Counted from the first letter of the stretch, positions 34,578-45,421 are shown. The stretch: DNA of 64,000 nt from Amblyomma americanum (GCF_052857255.1 NC_135500.1:107503548-107567547); one strand, 5' to 3'. Translations and numbers: made by a program. Notes: generated from the sequence alone by a model not told the origin.

Positions 34578-35290
34578 ATGGCACAGGAGAGATCCAGCCG
34601 CCCTGCTCCCACGTTGAAACATAAGGCATTATGGGGGCACAACGAATATGATGTCCTGAGCTGTATAAGGAAAGGAATAATGGTGACGGGGCTTACTTTC
34701 GGAAATGCTGTTCTCTGCTTAAGGACAGAAGTTCAGTCGAGATTAGAAGTAAATCAGAGAGCTGTTGGAAAGTTAGCACTAGGTGCCCAGGGGAAAACCA
34801 CAAACGAGGCAGTATAGAGGGGGATAAGGGCTGGGCATCTTTCGAAGCACGGGAAGGTCAGAGTAAAATACTATACTAAGATCGCCTGAGGATATTTGAC
34901 GACAACAGGTGGCCGGCTAAGGTATTTAAATACTTTTAGAGAAAGAGCGTTCACTCACAATAGCGAAAAAGAGATAGGAAACTGAGTAGTTGGTATGCAG
35001 GAAACAAGGATGGAGAAGTAAAGAGCTTTAAACAAAAGGAAAAAACTCAGAAGCTAAGAACTGTAATAATTCAATGAAAAGGAACAATGGTGTAGAACTA
35101 CATCGATACTGGAAAAGGCAGATCAGGAAGGAATCGTTCTATGTTATTAACTCAAGAGGGAGTGTCCTACTCTTTGAAGCTAGGTCAGGGTGTCTTAGAA
35201 CGTGCAGCTACAAAAAAGAATTTAAGGAAGATGTTGACACATGTGCTGTGTGTGGCAAATCTGTAGAAACAATTCAGCACCTCCTACTCG
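34578..35290 (+). mobile_element. LINE ORF2 C-terminal region, part 1 (interrupted)
   Basis: Readable in several frames: LKHKALWGHNEYDVLSCIRK, GIMVTGLTFGNAVLCLR and EVNQRAVGKLALGAQGKTTN. Then from 35074 come ELHRYWKRQIRKESFYVINS and LLFEARSGCLRTCSYKKEF, followed by CAVCGKSVETIQHLLL, the start of the terminal zinc knuckle. The frame is broken at 35291 by a SINE and resumes at 36097. RT and endonuclease are absent; several frameshifts show it is inactive. Confidence 0.78.
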
Positions 35291-35538
35291 GCCCCGCCGC
35301 GGTGGCTCAGTGGTTAGGGCGCTCGACTACTGATCCGGAGTTCCCGGGTTCGAACCCGACCGCGGCGGCTGCGTTTTTATGGGGGAAAAACGCTAAGGCG
35401 CCCGTGTGCTGTGCGATGTCAGTGCACGTTAAAGATCCCCAGGTGGTCGAAATTATTCCGGAGCACTCCACAGCGGCACCTGTTTCTTCATTTCTTCTTT
35501 CACTCCCTCCTTTATCCCTTCCCTTACGGCGCGGTTCA
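35291..35538 (+). repeat. SINE-A, 5' part, inserted in the LINE
   Basis: Complete tRNA-like head with A box TGGCTCAGTGG and B box GGGTTCGAACCC, body, core and CT-rich part, stopping at GCGCGGTTCA. The 3' end continues at 36011-36086. The whole SINE is flanked by CTCCTACTCG (35281-35290 and 36087-36096). Confidence 0.93.
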
Positions 35539-36010
35539 TCATCATCATCATCATCATCAGCCTTACTACACCCACTGCAGGGCAAAGGCCTCTCCCATGT
35601 CTCTCCAATTAACCCTATCCTTTGCCAGCTGCATCCACCCTTTGCCTACAAACTTCTTAATCTCATCCGCCCATCTAACCTTCTGCCGCCCCCTGCTACG
35701 CTTACTTTCTCTTGGAACCCACTCCGTTACCCTTAAAGACCAGCGGTTATCTTGCCTTCGCATCACATGCCCTGCCCAAGCCCATTTCTTTCTCTTGATT
35801 TCGACTAGGATGTCATTAACCCGTGTTTGTTCCCTCACCCACTCTGCCCGCTTCCGATCTCTTAACGTTACACCTATCATTTTTCTTTCCATGGCTCGCT
35901 GCGTTGTCCTTAACTTAAGCTGAACTCATTTCGTTAGCCTCCACGTTTCTGCCCCGTAGGTGAGTACCGGTAAGATTATGCTGTTGTACACTTTCCTCTT
36001 GAGGGAAATT
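35539..36010 (-). mobile_element. RTE-like LINE, 3' end, inserted in the SINE
   Basis: The minus strand begins ISLKRKVYNSIILPVLTYGA, ETWRLTK (an RTE-type region), then RVNDILVEIKRKKWAWAGHV, DNRWSLRVTEWVPRESKRSR and WADEIKKFVG, and ends near GEAFALQWV. A (GAT)n tail follows. GGTTCA flanks it on both sides (35533-35538 and 36011-36016). Strongly 5'-truncated; the same C-terminus is found in degraded form at 15550-15900. Confidence 0.88.
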
Positions 36011-36086
36011 GGTTCAGGTGTCCAAAGATATTCGAGACAGATACTGCGCCATTTCCTTTCCCCAAAAAACCAATTATTATTTATTA
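36011..36086 (+). repeat. SINE-A, 3' part of the interrupted copy
   Basis: GGTTCAGGTGTCCAAAGATA, GCGCCATTTCCTTTCCC, CCAATTATTATT. Completes the SINE started at 35291; the outer duplication CTCCTACTCG follows immediately. Confidence 0.93.
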
Positions 36087-36420
36087 CTCCTACTCGAATG
36101 TGATGGCATCCATCTGGATGTCGATGCATGCACAGTCACTTTCCCCGAGGCCCTAGGGTTTAGAGATAGCAATGGTGATGTAAATAAATGTGCGGTGGAA
36201 GTTAGCAAAAAGCTATTGGAAGATTGGTGGCTCAAAAGCGGATAGGTGGCATAAGGTTAGAAGTATAGGAAAACGCATTTAAAGAAAATGGCGAATTTTA
36301 AAGCCGATTAACAACACAGTTAAACAAAAATAAAGAAAAAACGAGCATGGTGGCAACTGCCACCACCCCGTTTCAAAGGGGACACTCCTACCTTCCATCC
36401 GTCCATTCACAAAACGTCGC
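36087..36420 (+). mobile_element. LINE ORF2 C-terminal region, part 2, and 3' UTR
   Basis: Resumes the LINE frame as LLECDGIHLDVDACTVTFPE, ALGFRDSNGDVNKCAVEV and LLEDWWLKSG before a TAG at 36243. The 3' UTR holds a short hairpin (GTGGCAACTGCCACCACC) and CCCGTTTCAAAGGGG, and ends in a degenerate (CATC)n tail near 36400. Removing 35291-36096 joins this to part 1 across CTCCTACTCG. Confidence 0.78.
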
Positions 36421-37406
36421 CTGGCCGAGCTGGGGATCCTTATACACGCAGGGATCGCTGAACACCATTTTGTCAGCTTCCCAGATTAGCTATAGGACCG
36501 CCGGTCTTAGTTAAACTCAACTGCCGCTGAGAGCTCAACGGCGGTTGGCGCTGCTGCTTCTTAACACTCCACCCGCCTTGTATATAAGGTAGATTATCGT
36601 TGCATATACGACAGGTCAAGGTACAAAGCAAAATGCGTAATGTGTGGATGTTTGCAATATCCATATCATTCGGTGAAACGAACGAAGCGATCCGGTCGGT
36701 CCTCTGGATCAGATTCCCGCGAGCCATAGTCGACAGCGCGTTTCGCCATACAACGACACGCTACAGATCGGCACGCGGGTGCCGACGAAGAGAGGAAAAA
36801 AGACATCGAACGCCCTCGAATGTGTAATCACGCACCTCCTGCTGCTGCGCGCCGGCTGCAATCGCGACACTAAACACCTCGGTCCGCGGCGCATCGCATA
36901 TACTCCGCCGAGAACAATGGGCGGCCGGATGTGCGCGAGTGGCTTCTGAAACGGGAGCTGTTTATTCCCTCACAGCCCCCTAGCACACGCTCGGCCGTGC
37001 GAAACCCCGCCAGGGAGGCGTCGCACCGAAACGCGTCTTGAACAGACGCCCGCGCCCTAACCTGCTAGTCTACGGATGTTTTCGTTAACGGAGCATACAG
37101 ACGCCAAAGTTTTGGTGGCGTGTTTCTCCCTTCGCTATGGTGCATATATAATTACTGCAGTAGGTACAACTTGAAAGGAAAAAATAAACAGCAGTTGCTA
37201 ACACTAGGCAACGGTATGCGGCGTATACTGTATCACTCCGCTGGCCAAGCTAACCACAATATTAAGCGAAATCAACTTTTTAATGTTTGAATATATTAAA
37301 CAAGCCAGGTGTCAAAATTCTGGAGCCTATAACTTTCTTTTCTGATTAGCTGCTTGTTTAGGTAACGAGAAGAGTTTTATCTACGGACTACTCTTTTTGT
37401 GGAAGC
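36421..37406. other. Unassigned sequence
   Basis: GC-rich around 36720-37060 with no supported frame; AT-rich afterwards. Confidence 0.4.
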
Positions 37407-37625
37407 CGCCGCGGTGGCTCAGTGGTTATGGAGCTCGGCTGCTGACCCGAAAGACGCGGGCTCGATCCCGGCCGCGCCGGTCGAATTTTGATGGAGGCGA
37501 AATTCTAGAGGCCCGTGTACTGTGCGATGTCAGTGCACGTTAAGGAACCCCAGGTGGTCGAAATTTCCAGAGCCTTTCACTACGGCGTCCCTCATAGCCT
37601 CAGTCGCTTTGGGACGGTAAACCTA
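37407..37625 (+). repeat. SINE-B, near full-length
   Basis: Plus-strand copy with A box TGGCTCAGTGG, the AAAGACGCGGG head, B box GGCTCGATCCC, body, the AAGGAACCCCAGG core and tail CATAGCCTCAGTCGCTTTGG. Slightly truncated at the AACC-type 3' end. Confidence 0.9.
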
Positions 37626-38554
37626 CATAGACAGAACTGAATTTTATTGTCGTGGAGGAATTCTGAGCCGCGGTCCTGAATGCGGATATGCATCGATCAC
37701 AACGCCCGGTAGATAATTCATAACTGTATTTCTTATCTTATGCTGTACCGGTGTCGGTTTCAGCAGCCGAAAGGTGACTGAAGTGGACTTCAGGTCGCGT
37801 GTGGCATAGATAAAAAAAAACGACAAGGAATGCAATCCGGATCTTGGAGCTGGCTGCAGCCACCCCCAACAGCCAGAATGCGAAAGAATGAACAAGCTGC
37901 TATAATAAATAAGTTCTTTTTTTCTAATGCCTCAGGTCACCCCGGACTATTTACTCGCCGCAGCCACCATCGGATATTGACACCGAAACAACACGAGAGA
38001 AGGAATGCACTTCTAAATTGTCTCGCGCGCCATTACGAAAAAACGAACAGACATCTAAAACTGTGTTGGAAATAACTACGCACATGCAAGACAGGACATG
38101 AAAAGGGAGACATATAGGCGCAAACTTCAACTAGACTTAGTTGTGATCGCCAGAAATATATATGCTTTCGCAATCAGGGTGTCCCTTCAGACATGACAAA
38201 TAGAAAGCCTACAATGCCACACGTGCCGGAAAGCTAATGCGACTCTGCCATATCAGGTTGCGTGAGTGCTCCACCAGTCATTATTGGACAAAGAATAAAA
38301 TCCTTCGATGGGGATCGATATGACAGAGTCGCATTCGGTTATCGGCACGTTTGCCATTGAAGGTTTTCCATTTGTCATGTCTGAATGGTCATCCTGAATG
38401 TGAAATCATATATACACATTTCTGCCGACCACAATGAAATCCATCTTTAGTGTATTCCGATTGGCAAACGCTGAGCAAGATCTTGTGATGTTTGTGGCTT
38501 TGTGCCAAGTATATTGCGATGTTCGTGCCAAGTGAAATAAATAAATAAAAATAA
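37626..38554. other. Unassigned sequence
   Basis: Nothing recognised. TAGAAAGCCTACAATGCCA (38200) and ATTGAAGGTTTTCCATTTG (38355) are part of a loose inverted pair (38175-38400), including GACATGACAAAT / ATTTGTCATGTC and CGACTCTG / CAGAGTCG, possibly an eroded foldback element of about 230 bp. Confidence 0.4.
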
Positions 38555-38780
38555 AGCAAACAATTATTGCCGCTACCAGGAATCAAACCCGCGGCGGCGC
38601 GAACAGATCAACTTCGCTGGCCATTGCACGAGAGCACTAGGCCTAGGACTAGCCTATACGGGACTAGGGTATCGCTGCAGCCCATCACGCATCGCGTTAA
38701 ACTGCAACAAACTCTCGCGCTGTGCCCTGCACGTCGTCGTCTTCTGCAACTTCCATCTGCGGCGCGAATACACAAAGAAA
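38555..38780 (-). repeat. SINE-E
   Basis: The minus strand has TGGCCAGCGAAG (A-box-like) and GGGTTTGATTCCTGGTAGCG (B box). Shared with 62975-63165: GGCGCGAACAGATCA, GCTGGCCA(T/C)TGCACGAGAG, TGCACGTCGTCGTCTT-like and CTGCGG(C/A)GCGAA blocks in the same order. The two copies define a family of about 200 bp. Confidence 0.65.
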
Positions 38781-39558
38781 GAATTCTCTCTGTCTTCATC
38801 GTCACCGCCATCATTCATGCAATTCTGATTTCGTAACTTCACAGAATCTAGGCAAAAATTCTGTGTAATTTTTTTTGCTGCCTCTCTAATTCTGCTTAAG
38901 CTGCACGGATATCGGCGTCTGGTCGTGACTTCACTCACTGTGCACAACGTCGCAGCAGCCGGGCGGCATGAAGCGGCAAACACGAACACCGGCCGCGGAG
39001 ACTGATGCATTTCTGACAGCTACGAAATGGTCTGGGATAGCGTACCCTGTTCAGGAATCAACAGGGAAAATGCAGGTCACAATGTGAAGCCGCCGCCTCG
39101 CTTGATGAGGCCGCACTTTCAGATAAACTCATTAACGGAGCACCGCCTGCAACATAAGCCGGGGACAGCGAAAACATCTGCTGCGTCAAACTACGCTGGC
39201 AAAAAACCTGAAAGGCGCGCGTTTGTAACCGCTTGTGCACTTGCCGGAGAGATTCTACAATCAAACGCCAAATTTTTTTCGACGCGCTCAGCGCAGCAAG
39301 ACTTATTTATGCACACGATCCGCAAAACATTTCTCAATAGTCTCCATCCGAGACCAACAGTATGCAAAAAAAAATTCGCTGGACGCACTTAGATATCTCT
39401 TAACTGCGGGAAGGCGAAAGCCGTTTGCGACTCATTGCACTGATTTTAATTTGAGCGGTGACGTGACGCTGCGCAGTTGTTGCTTGGCGGCGGATCAGAC
39501 AACCTGCCACAGAGGGCAGTTTGCTCACAGTCTAGTTGGCAGGTTGTGATCACGTGAC
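38781..39558. other. Unassigned sequence
   Basis: No recognised gene or repeat. Confidence 0.4.
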
Positions 39559-39630
39559 AAGGTCACGCGACCTAGGATGTAACGGAGGGATAAGGTCACG
39601 TGACCTAGGATGTAACGGACGGACACCGCT
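39559..39630 (+). repeat. Tandem pair rich in GGTCACGTGACC palindromes
   Basis: AAGGTCACGCGACCTAGGAT, GTAACGGAGGGA is followed by AAGGTCACGTGACCTAGGAT, GTAACGGACGGA, a unit of about 33 bp twice. CACGTG (E-box/G-box) or its CACGCG variant occurs several times between 39545 and 39645. Confidence 0.8.
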
Positions 39631-39664
39631 ACGTCACGTGACCAGACGGACGGTCACCCCGAGT

Positions 39665-39697
39665 ATGAGCCATTAAAGGCTTTCGCCTTAAAAGTAT

Positions 39698-39729
<32 letters not shown>

Positions 39730-39850
39730 AATCCTGGTTACGTCCGCGGTAGGACAATGACCTCTCCTACTGGCCTCGCCCGATTTCTCCCGTTTGGAGG
39801 ACGAGTGAACTCTTCACCGGCCATCACTTACTCATCGCTTTCGGACGCAA
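39665..39850 (-). mobile_element. RTE 3' end remnant with (ATC)n tail
   Basis: (ATC)n at 39697-39728 is followed by ATAATCCTGGTTACGTCCGC and AATGACCTCTCCTAC. Relative to the RTE ends at 15525 and 35560 (GCCCACAGCAAGGCAAAAGC-type), the arrangement is the same but diverged. Immediately before it is the short palindrome AAAGGCTTTCGCCTT (39669-39683). Confidence 0.45.
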
Positions 39851-40679
39851 GACTATTAGGACGGATAAGTACCGTCGAAATGGGAAACGATTGCGGCAAG
39901 TCCCATTGAGATACAGGAATGCGAAGCCCACGTCGTTTCGTACGTTGTCCAGTACGCATGCGTGAAGCCATCGTTGCACGATAGAAATTTTAACACCCTA
40001 ATCAGTGTGAAAAGGGCATTCGCTTGCCCCTGCAGGGCTATAATGTAAGAGGAAAGGCGAGGAGGTTAACCAGCAGGGTGCTCCGGTTGAAAACTCTGAA
40101 CTGGGGAAAAGGGAAAAAGGGGCGTAAATGAAACGCGAAAGAGAGAAGTGCGGTCTGAAAGTCACAGGCCGCTACAGCAACGGCCTGCGCTCTGTCGGGG
40201 GCCACCGAGCGTTGCGGCCTCAAGACAACACAGCCCGCGTCCCCGGCTACTACTCACAGGGTGCTTAGCCCTGGGACAGCGTTACACCTTTAAGGGTGTA
40301 AAAAGTTTTGCAGTGATGCATGTGCAGGGTTCTTTGCGCCTTTTCCGAACGGTGACGCCGCATAATGGCGCCCTCTGCTGGTGAACATTCTAATAAAGGG
40401 CCGCTTGACCGGCAAGCCAAGTTCCTTCCTTTTGGTTCCGTTTCACTGACTTCCAGAAAAGCTCAGCGGCATACACGTCGTAAAAAAAAAAAAAGGCGTA
40501 ACACTGCCTGCATTTCGCGGGAGGGAGGTAAATGGGTGAGAAAATTTGGGCCTTCAATTGCGACCTTCTGAGCAACGCCAGCCCCCTTTTCGCTTGTATA
40601 TAATGACGATAAATTTTTAGGGGACAAGCGCAGCTTTGCCGAACAGCGCCTTGTCACAAACTATTTTGCACCACTCAAT
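39851..40679. other. Unassigned sequence
   Basis: TTACACCTTTAAGGGTGTAA (40281-40300) is a near-perfect palindrome. No gene recognised. Confidence 0.4.
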
Positions 40680-40858
40680 GTGGTGTCAAAGACCAATTTT
40701 TCCAAGCGATTCACCCCAGATAAGACGAGCACCAGGCCAGGGGAAATCTTAATCGTACCCATTGTATCGCTGGTGGGCACCCGGCAGCATGCACTGGCGA
40801 TCGAACCCCGCAACTCCCGCATGCGAGGCGGACGCACCAAGCGACGTTTCCAAACGGC
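40680..40858 (-). repeat. SINE-D
   Basis: The minus strand reads CGCTTGGTGCGTCCGCCTCG, CATGCGGGAGTTGCGGGGTT..CGATCGCC (B box) and GGGTGCCCACCAGCGATACA, ending GGGGTGAATCGCTTGG. Same order as 32683-32816; this copy preserves more of the head. Confidence 0.65.
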
Positions 40859-41050
40859 AATAGAAACAGTGTAGTATAGCTAATTGTTTCCGTTGATATT
40901 GTGATGGATGGCACTACGAGTGACGAAGAGGTGAAAGAAGTGTCTCGGAACGCATGAGTTCTCGACCTCGGTATCCCCCCCCTATTTTTCTCCCCGCTCT
41001 CAGTGCGAAATTGGAACATTACATGCGTTGTATTCGAATTTGCGCATAAA
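40859..41050. other. Unassigned sequence
   Basis: Nothing recognised. Confidence 0.4.
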
Positions 41051-41250
41051 GCCATTGTCCCGTATTCGATCTCCTACTTAACTGGTCCCCTGTCCTTGCG
41101 TCGTCCAATCTGTCAGCCTATACCCTATTACTACTCCTTTTCCCCTTCGAAACGCCGCTGTTACCGGCAATTCCCCGCCTGTGTCTTGGGCACTCCCCCG
41201 TAGTGGGTACGTGTCAGCTTTATTTGAGGCCAACCAACCAACCCTGAACA
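41051..41250 (+). mobile_element. LINE 3' UTR, solitary
   Basis: CATTGTCCCGTATTCGATCT, CCTGTCCTTGCGTCGTCCAA, CTATTACTACTCCTTTTCCC, ACTCCCCCGTAGTGGGTACG and a (CCAA)n tail match, in order, the 3' UTR of the minus-strand LINE at 20105-20360. No coding part remains. Confidence 0.75.
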
Positions 41251-41751
41251 GTGTGCTCTGTGCAGGGCCTGTGAACTGTGCCCGGGCCGTCATTGCGTCT
41301 CCCTCGCCTTGGGCCCCGAAACAGTATTTTTCTTTATGAGCACTTAAAACAGAAAAGCAGTATCACCCAAAAAGGCAACACTCAAGCAAACACGAGCATG
41401 CTGCTTTCTAAGGAATACTATATTGCAGGCTAATACGTATTGAATATCCGGCTTCCCAGCCCTTAAAAGGAAACTCTGGTAATTTTTTTCAGGGTGTAGA
41501 TAAAATTTACACTGTTAGTTCTCAAATTCAAGATTGTGTGTGTGCCAAATGGATCGGCTGAGAACAGCTTAGCTTTCTCGCAAAATAATTTTAAAGACAG
41601 CTCCCCATCGCGTTGATTCGCGCTATCAAGCAGACGTTTTTCACGGCCAACCCTGTCCGTCACGACGTCACATGTGGCACAGCCTGGCACGGAGCCGACG
41701 GACGGGCTTCGGCAGTGAACAGGCTACGTGAGTTGAGCTGCAGTCTCTGTC
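41251..41751. other. Unassigned sequence
   Basis: No recognised feature until the possible splice acceptor at 41741-41757. Confidence 0.4.
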
Positions 41752-41757
41752 TTGCAG

Positions 41758-41997
41758 TATGCGCGTCGGGGTTCCCGAACTGGCTGTCGTGACTGGTATT
41801 GTGTTGTGGGATGCACGAATCTCTCACAGAAGGCGACGGACGTCTCTTATCACGTATTTACAGGGCGCAAAGGTGCTTCGCGAAAAGTTGATAGTGCTCT
41901 CCAGCGCCTCAACTGGCCCCTGGATTCAAGAGTGCATGTTTGCTCAGGATATTACACGCGGGAGTGCTACAAAGACGGCCTCCTTTTCCTGAAGGAG
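41758..41997 (+). CDS. THAP-like zinc-finger exon, His replaced by Tyr
   Basis: The frame through 41752-42114 contains CVVGCTNLSQKATDVSYHVF, then RKVDSALQRLNWPLDSRV, then HVCSGYYTRECYKDG. This follows the THAP plan C-x2-4-C-x35-53-C-x2-H: Cys at 41800 and 41812, Cys at 41941, with the conserved Phe, Arg and Trp-Pro between. The zinc His is replaced by Tyr (TAT at 41950), a single C-to-T change. THAP domains bind DNA and occur in host regulators and P-element-like transposases. CTGTCTTGCAG (41747-41757) could be a splice acceptor and GAG|GTATTC (41998) a donor, giving an exon of 240 bases. No downstream transposase or coiled coil is seen, so it may be a host exon or a decaying relic. Confidence 0.55.
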
Positions 41998-42000
41998 GTA

Positions 42001-42444
42001 TTCGATTGCATGAAACTAATTTGCTTTAATACACGATGCCTGCCCTGCTCAGATATCTATTTCTCGAGGGGGAGCTGGGAAGATGACTCGAATGGTGGTA
42101 AGTTTAGCAGATAGCTAGAACCTGACTAAGTCAAGTAAATCAAACCTCGACTGCGTAAATTAGTTTAAGCAGCAAACAGGAAAAAAAATAAAGTTTCACT
42201 CGCGCTGTGGCGGGTATCGGCGGACCCCACGCATGCCCAGGACACCGCCTGAGTCGGTGTAAATGAAATGTTGTTTTTGTTACCCTTATTGATTCAAATG
42301 CGGACTGTCGATACCATTCACGCGCCTCCGTACTCGCATTATAAACAGCGCCAAAAAGTTCAGCGGTGTCTTTCAAGAGCACGCAGTACTAATGTTTCAG
42401 CTGCACTTAAAATTGCTCGCTCGTCCCCACCTTGTTAGATATGC
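42001..42444. other. Unassigned sequence
   Basis: Nothing recognised. Confidence 0.4.
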
Positions 42445-42810
42445 ATGCAGGCTATCTTTGTAGTCTTTCTAAGACGACAAGAACACCGGGCATCTTCTCG
42501 CACAGATCGAGAGGATGTAGACAGCCCTAACCTGAAGGGGAGTATTGGAAAGGCTAAGAGGAGGCCAGTGGAGCAGAATCAAAAACAGGACCTGAACAAT
42601 GAACTAAGGAAAACAAGCAAAATCTCGCAGATGTCAGGAAACACGCACTCCGAATACCACAAAGCAATGAGAGCAGAAAGAGCCAGGCACATTCAGGATA
42701 GATACGGAAAAACGACAGGAACCTTATTCACTTATATGGCAGGATGCAATGACAAAGAGGCCAAGACCTCGATAGTGATAGCTTTGCAGCAGCACGACGT
42801 GGAAAGTTGA
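42445..42810 (+). other. Unexplained 121-codon open frame
   Basis: A continuous plus-strand frame, polar and Lys/Arg/Gln-rich, containing HSEYHKAMRAERARHIQDRY and GKTTGTLFTYMAGCND. Base composition is balanced (not GC-rich), so the openness is less trivially explained than elsewhere. I recognise no domain. It could be an exon or a transposon ORF relic. Confidence 0.2.
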
Positions 42811-43953
42811 ATGTATTCCAAGCGGAAAGTTTGTTAAAGTGACGCAAGTCGGAGATTCTGTTCTCTTCCGCCTAACACTACGCGTTCGTTTCGCTTTCAC
42901 GTTCACTCCTAGAATGTACTAGAACAATGTTTTTACCGTCACCGTAACAAAACCGATTAACCGCTCAATTAATCGCTTGAAGTGCACCGCTTAGGGGATC
43001 AAACACTTCCTGGACAGGATGCATAGAGCCCTGCCAATCCAAACCATCCCGCGGAAGGATGAAAGGAACACACCACCCGAAACCGTGCGCACGCGCGCGC
43101 ACTGCTCCAGCCAGCCGGATCTACGAGCGAGCGCATCTCGGGCAGCCCGGGAGAGCGGAAGCCGTGGACTCTCCTCATCGCACGGTGTACACCGTGCCTC
43201 ACCGTCACCACCGCCGCCAGCAGAAGAGGCGGAGGCTGACTTGTTGAGCCGTAACGGCCGCCGCCGAGGAGCGCTACTCCGAACCCCCGTCCAGGGGGCG
43301 AGAGGAGTCGAGGAAGAGGAAGGGAAGGCAGCGCCGGCGCCCAGGCAAGCGTGGCGAAGAGGGCCCGCTAATTGGCTTAATTATGACGCACGGAAGAAGA
43401 GCGCGGCACACGAGAGAGCCGTCCCCGGCCCAGGGAGTGACGCTACTCGACGTCGAGGAGGGCAGAGGCGATGGTGGAGGGGAACGATGGGAGAGAGGGT
43501 GCCATCCTCAGAACGGTGCACCTGGCCGCGCTGCTTTCCGTGCACCACCGTCGACGCCCGTAGAGCTCACGGAGCAGGCGATGCGCTGCCCCTGGAAGAA
43601 CATGCACGACAACCGTTCGTGGACGGGGTGGAAATGTCTCTCGCGTGATTTTAAAAAACATTATAGATTACGTTGGCGATGAGGAACATGTTTGATTTTA
43701 TCTCCGGAACGCGTGAAACAAGCAAATCGCTGCGTATCGAAGCCTCGTCCGAGCAGTTAAACAACGGAAAACGCAGCTTTCGCGAATATGACAGCTAGCG
43801 TCTGGCGTTGTTGGCACTCATTGACTTGCGATTGAAGCGTCGTCTAGCGGAGGACTCGCTGATCCACATCCCTTGAAAATACATTTTCTCGCAAGGGCAA
43901 GGAGGAATATGCTCACAGAAGTAGCAGGTTTTACGGAGACAACGACGGATATT
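42811..43953. other. GC-rich block with overlapping frames
   Basis: 43019-43648 is open for 209 codons on the plus strand, and shorter frames overlap on both strands. The reading is low-complexity (Arg, Pro, Ser, Ala, Glu) with no domain. Local GC content and CpG density are high, so a CpG island or promoter-proximal exon is possible, but nothing decides it. Confidence 0.35.
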
Positions 43954-44154
43954 AATTGGTTTTCGGGGAAGGAAAACGCGCAGTTTCTGTCTCACTGCTC
44001 GGTGAACGCCCCAACCGTGGCGTGAGGCAACGAATGAAGACGGCAGTGAAGAAAGGATGATTAATGTCGACCACCTGGGATTCTCTAACCTGCACTGACA
44101 TCTTACAGCCCGAGGGCGTCCTTTGCGTATCGCCTCCGTTGAAACGCGACCAAG
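43954..44154 (-). repeat. SINE-A, old diverged copy
   Basis: ATTGGTTTTCGGGGAAGGAA, CGCGCAGTTTCTGTCTCAC, GTCGACCACCTGGGATTCTC and TGCACTGACATCTTACAG follow SINE-A order with many changes and a shortened CT-rich part. The head is missing. Confidence 0.75.
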
Positions 44155-44856
44155 TAGTGCTACAAGTTGCGCAGGTGGCGGTAGTCAACAAAGGCTGCCC
44201 CTCCGCGCCGGTCACAACAGCTCCGCTGTACGCAATTGTGGACGCGGTGGTGGTAAATACAGGCGTGTCCGCCACGTCGTGTTCGCGACTCTCTCACTAA
44301 CGAGCTAGGCGCCAGACATCCTTGTATGCATATTATGCGAGGTATACGACGCCGGTGCCTTTTTTTTTTTTTCCGCCAGAGGCGCGAATATCGCTCTTAC
44401 GAATCGTTTGCCGTGTCAGCCAGCGTCTCTGGCCCTCAGCAAACAATGCAGCCTCGTCATTAGGTTACAGAGCATCGCTTGCACGCTAAACTACAACAGT
44501 CCATTGTCAACGTCTGCGCTCCCTGTACCACGCACTCAAGTGGTGCTAATTACTAGTGCGGACATTATGCAAGTTGACAACTGGGAGCTCCTGAGAATGG
44601 CAGAACAACGGCATCGGTAGTACGCAGGGGTGTTTTAGTATTCTGCGAAAGGCGACGTGCGCAGACGCAGTTAGCACCCCGTGCAGGTGAATAGCAATTG
44701 CGGATCGCAGAACGGTTCCCGCTAAAACATGCACTTCGCGCAAACAGCCTACTGGTGTGTTTCAATGGCAGCTCCGTTGCTTGAGGCAATATCGCTTCTT
44801 GCAGCGACAGCAACATCGCGATAGAGTTAAACGACCCGTGTCGGAATCCATGTCCT

Positions 44857-44898
<42 letters not shown>

Positions 44899-45421
44899 GG
44901 GTCTTCCCCCGAGACCGCGAGCAGGTGCTGCAGCGCCCCAGGAAAAGGTCGTTGTGCCCAGACTTCCCAGGTTGAAGTGTGTTGACTCCCGGAAAGTTCC
45001 AGTATGTGTAGGAAAGCATGGGTACGGAGCCGCACACGTGACATGGCAAAGAGGTATTCCGGGATCGTGTTGTATTTTGTGTAAGATGAAGTCACTGGGA
45101 AAAGAGTTGCATCTGGGCTTGTCTAAGCAGCACTGCTTGCTTTCGAGGTAGAGAATAGGGTGGTTTAGGGAATTCATTTCTGGCTGTGCAGAGCGTCTTG
45201 GAAGTATATAGGCCCTTCGCTTTTCCTCTAGGGGGAGAAATGACAGCAGGAAGTTACACAGAAATGTAGTCTGGTTCAAAAACATCTGGGCGCCAGTTAA
45301 ACAAGACACCGGAGGTCCGCGCGAAATAGAGCATTGCACCTCGTTTGATCAGTACCAGCGTCTTTTCCGGGATGGAGGTGGGAGGGGGGTAGCCGGCCAT
45401 GTATAATTATTATTTTCCTAC
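44155..45421. other. Unassigned; poly-G tract 44865-44894
   Basis: Contains a 30-base G run, the longest homopolymer here. Frames crossing it read as poly-Gly or poly-Pro and are not genes. Confidence 0.5.

Noticed and set aside
43019..43648. 209-codon plus-strand frame as a gene
   Set aside because: Low-complexity Arg/Pro/Ser composition in CpG-rich DNA, with overlapping frames on the other strand. Listed only as a GC-rich block.
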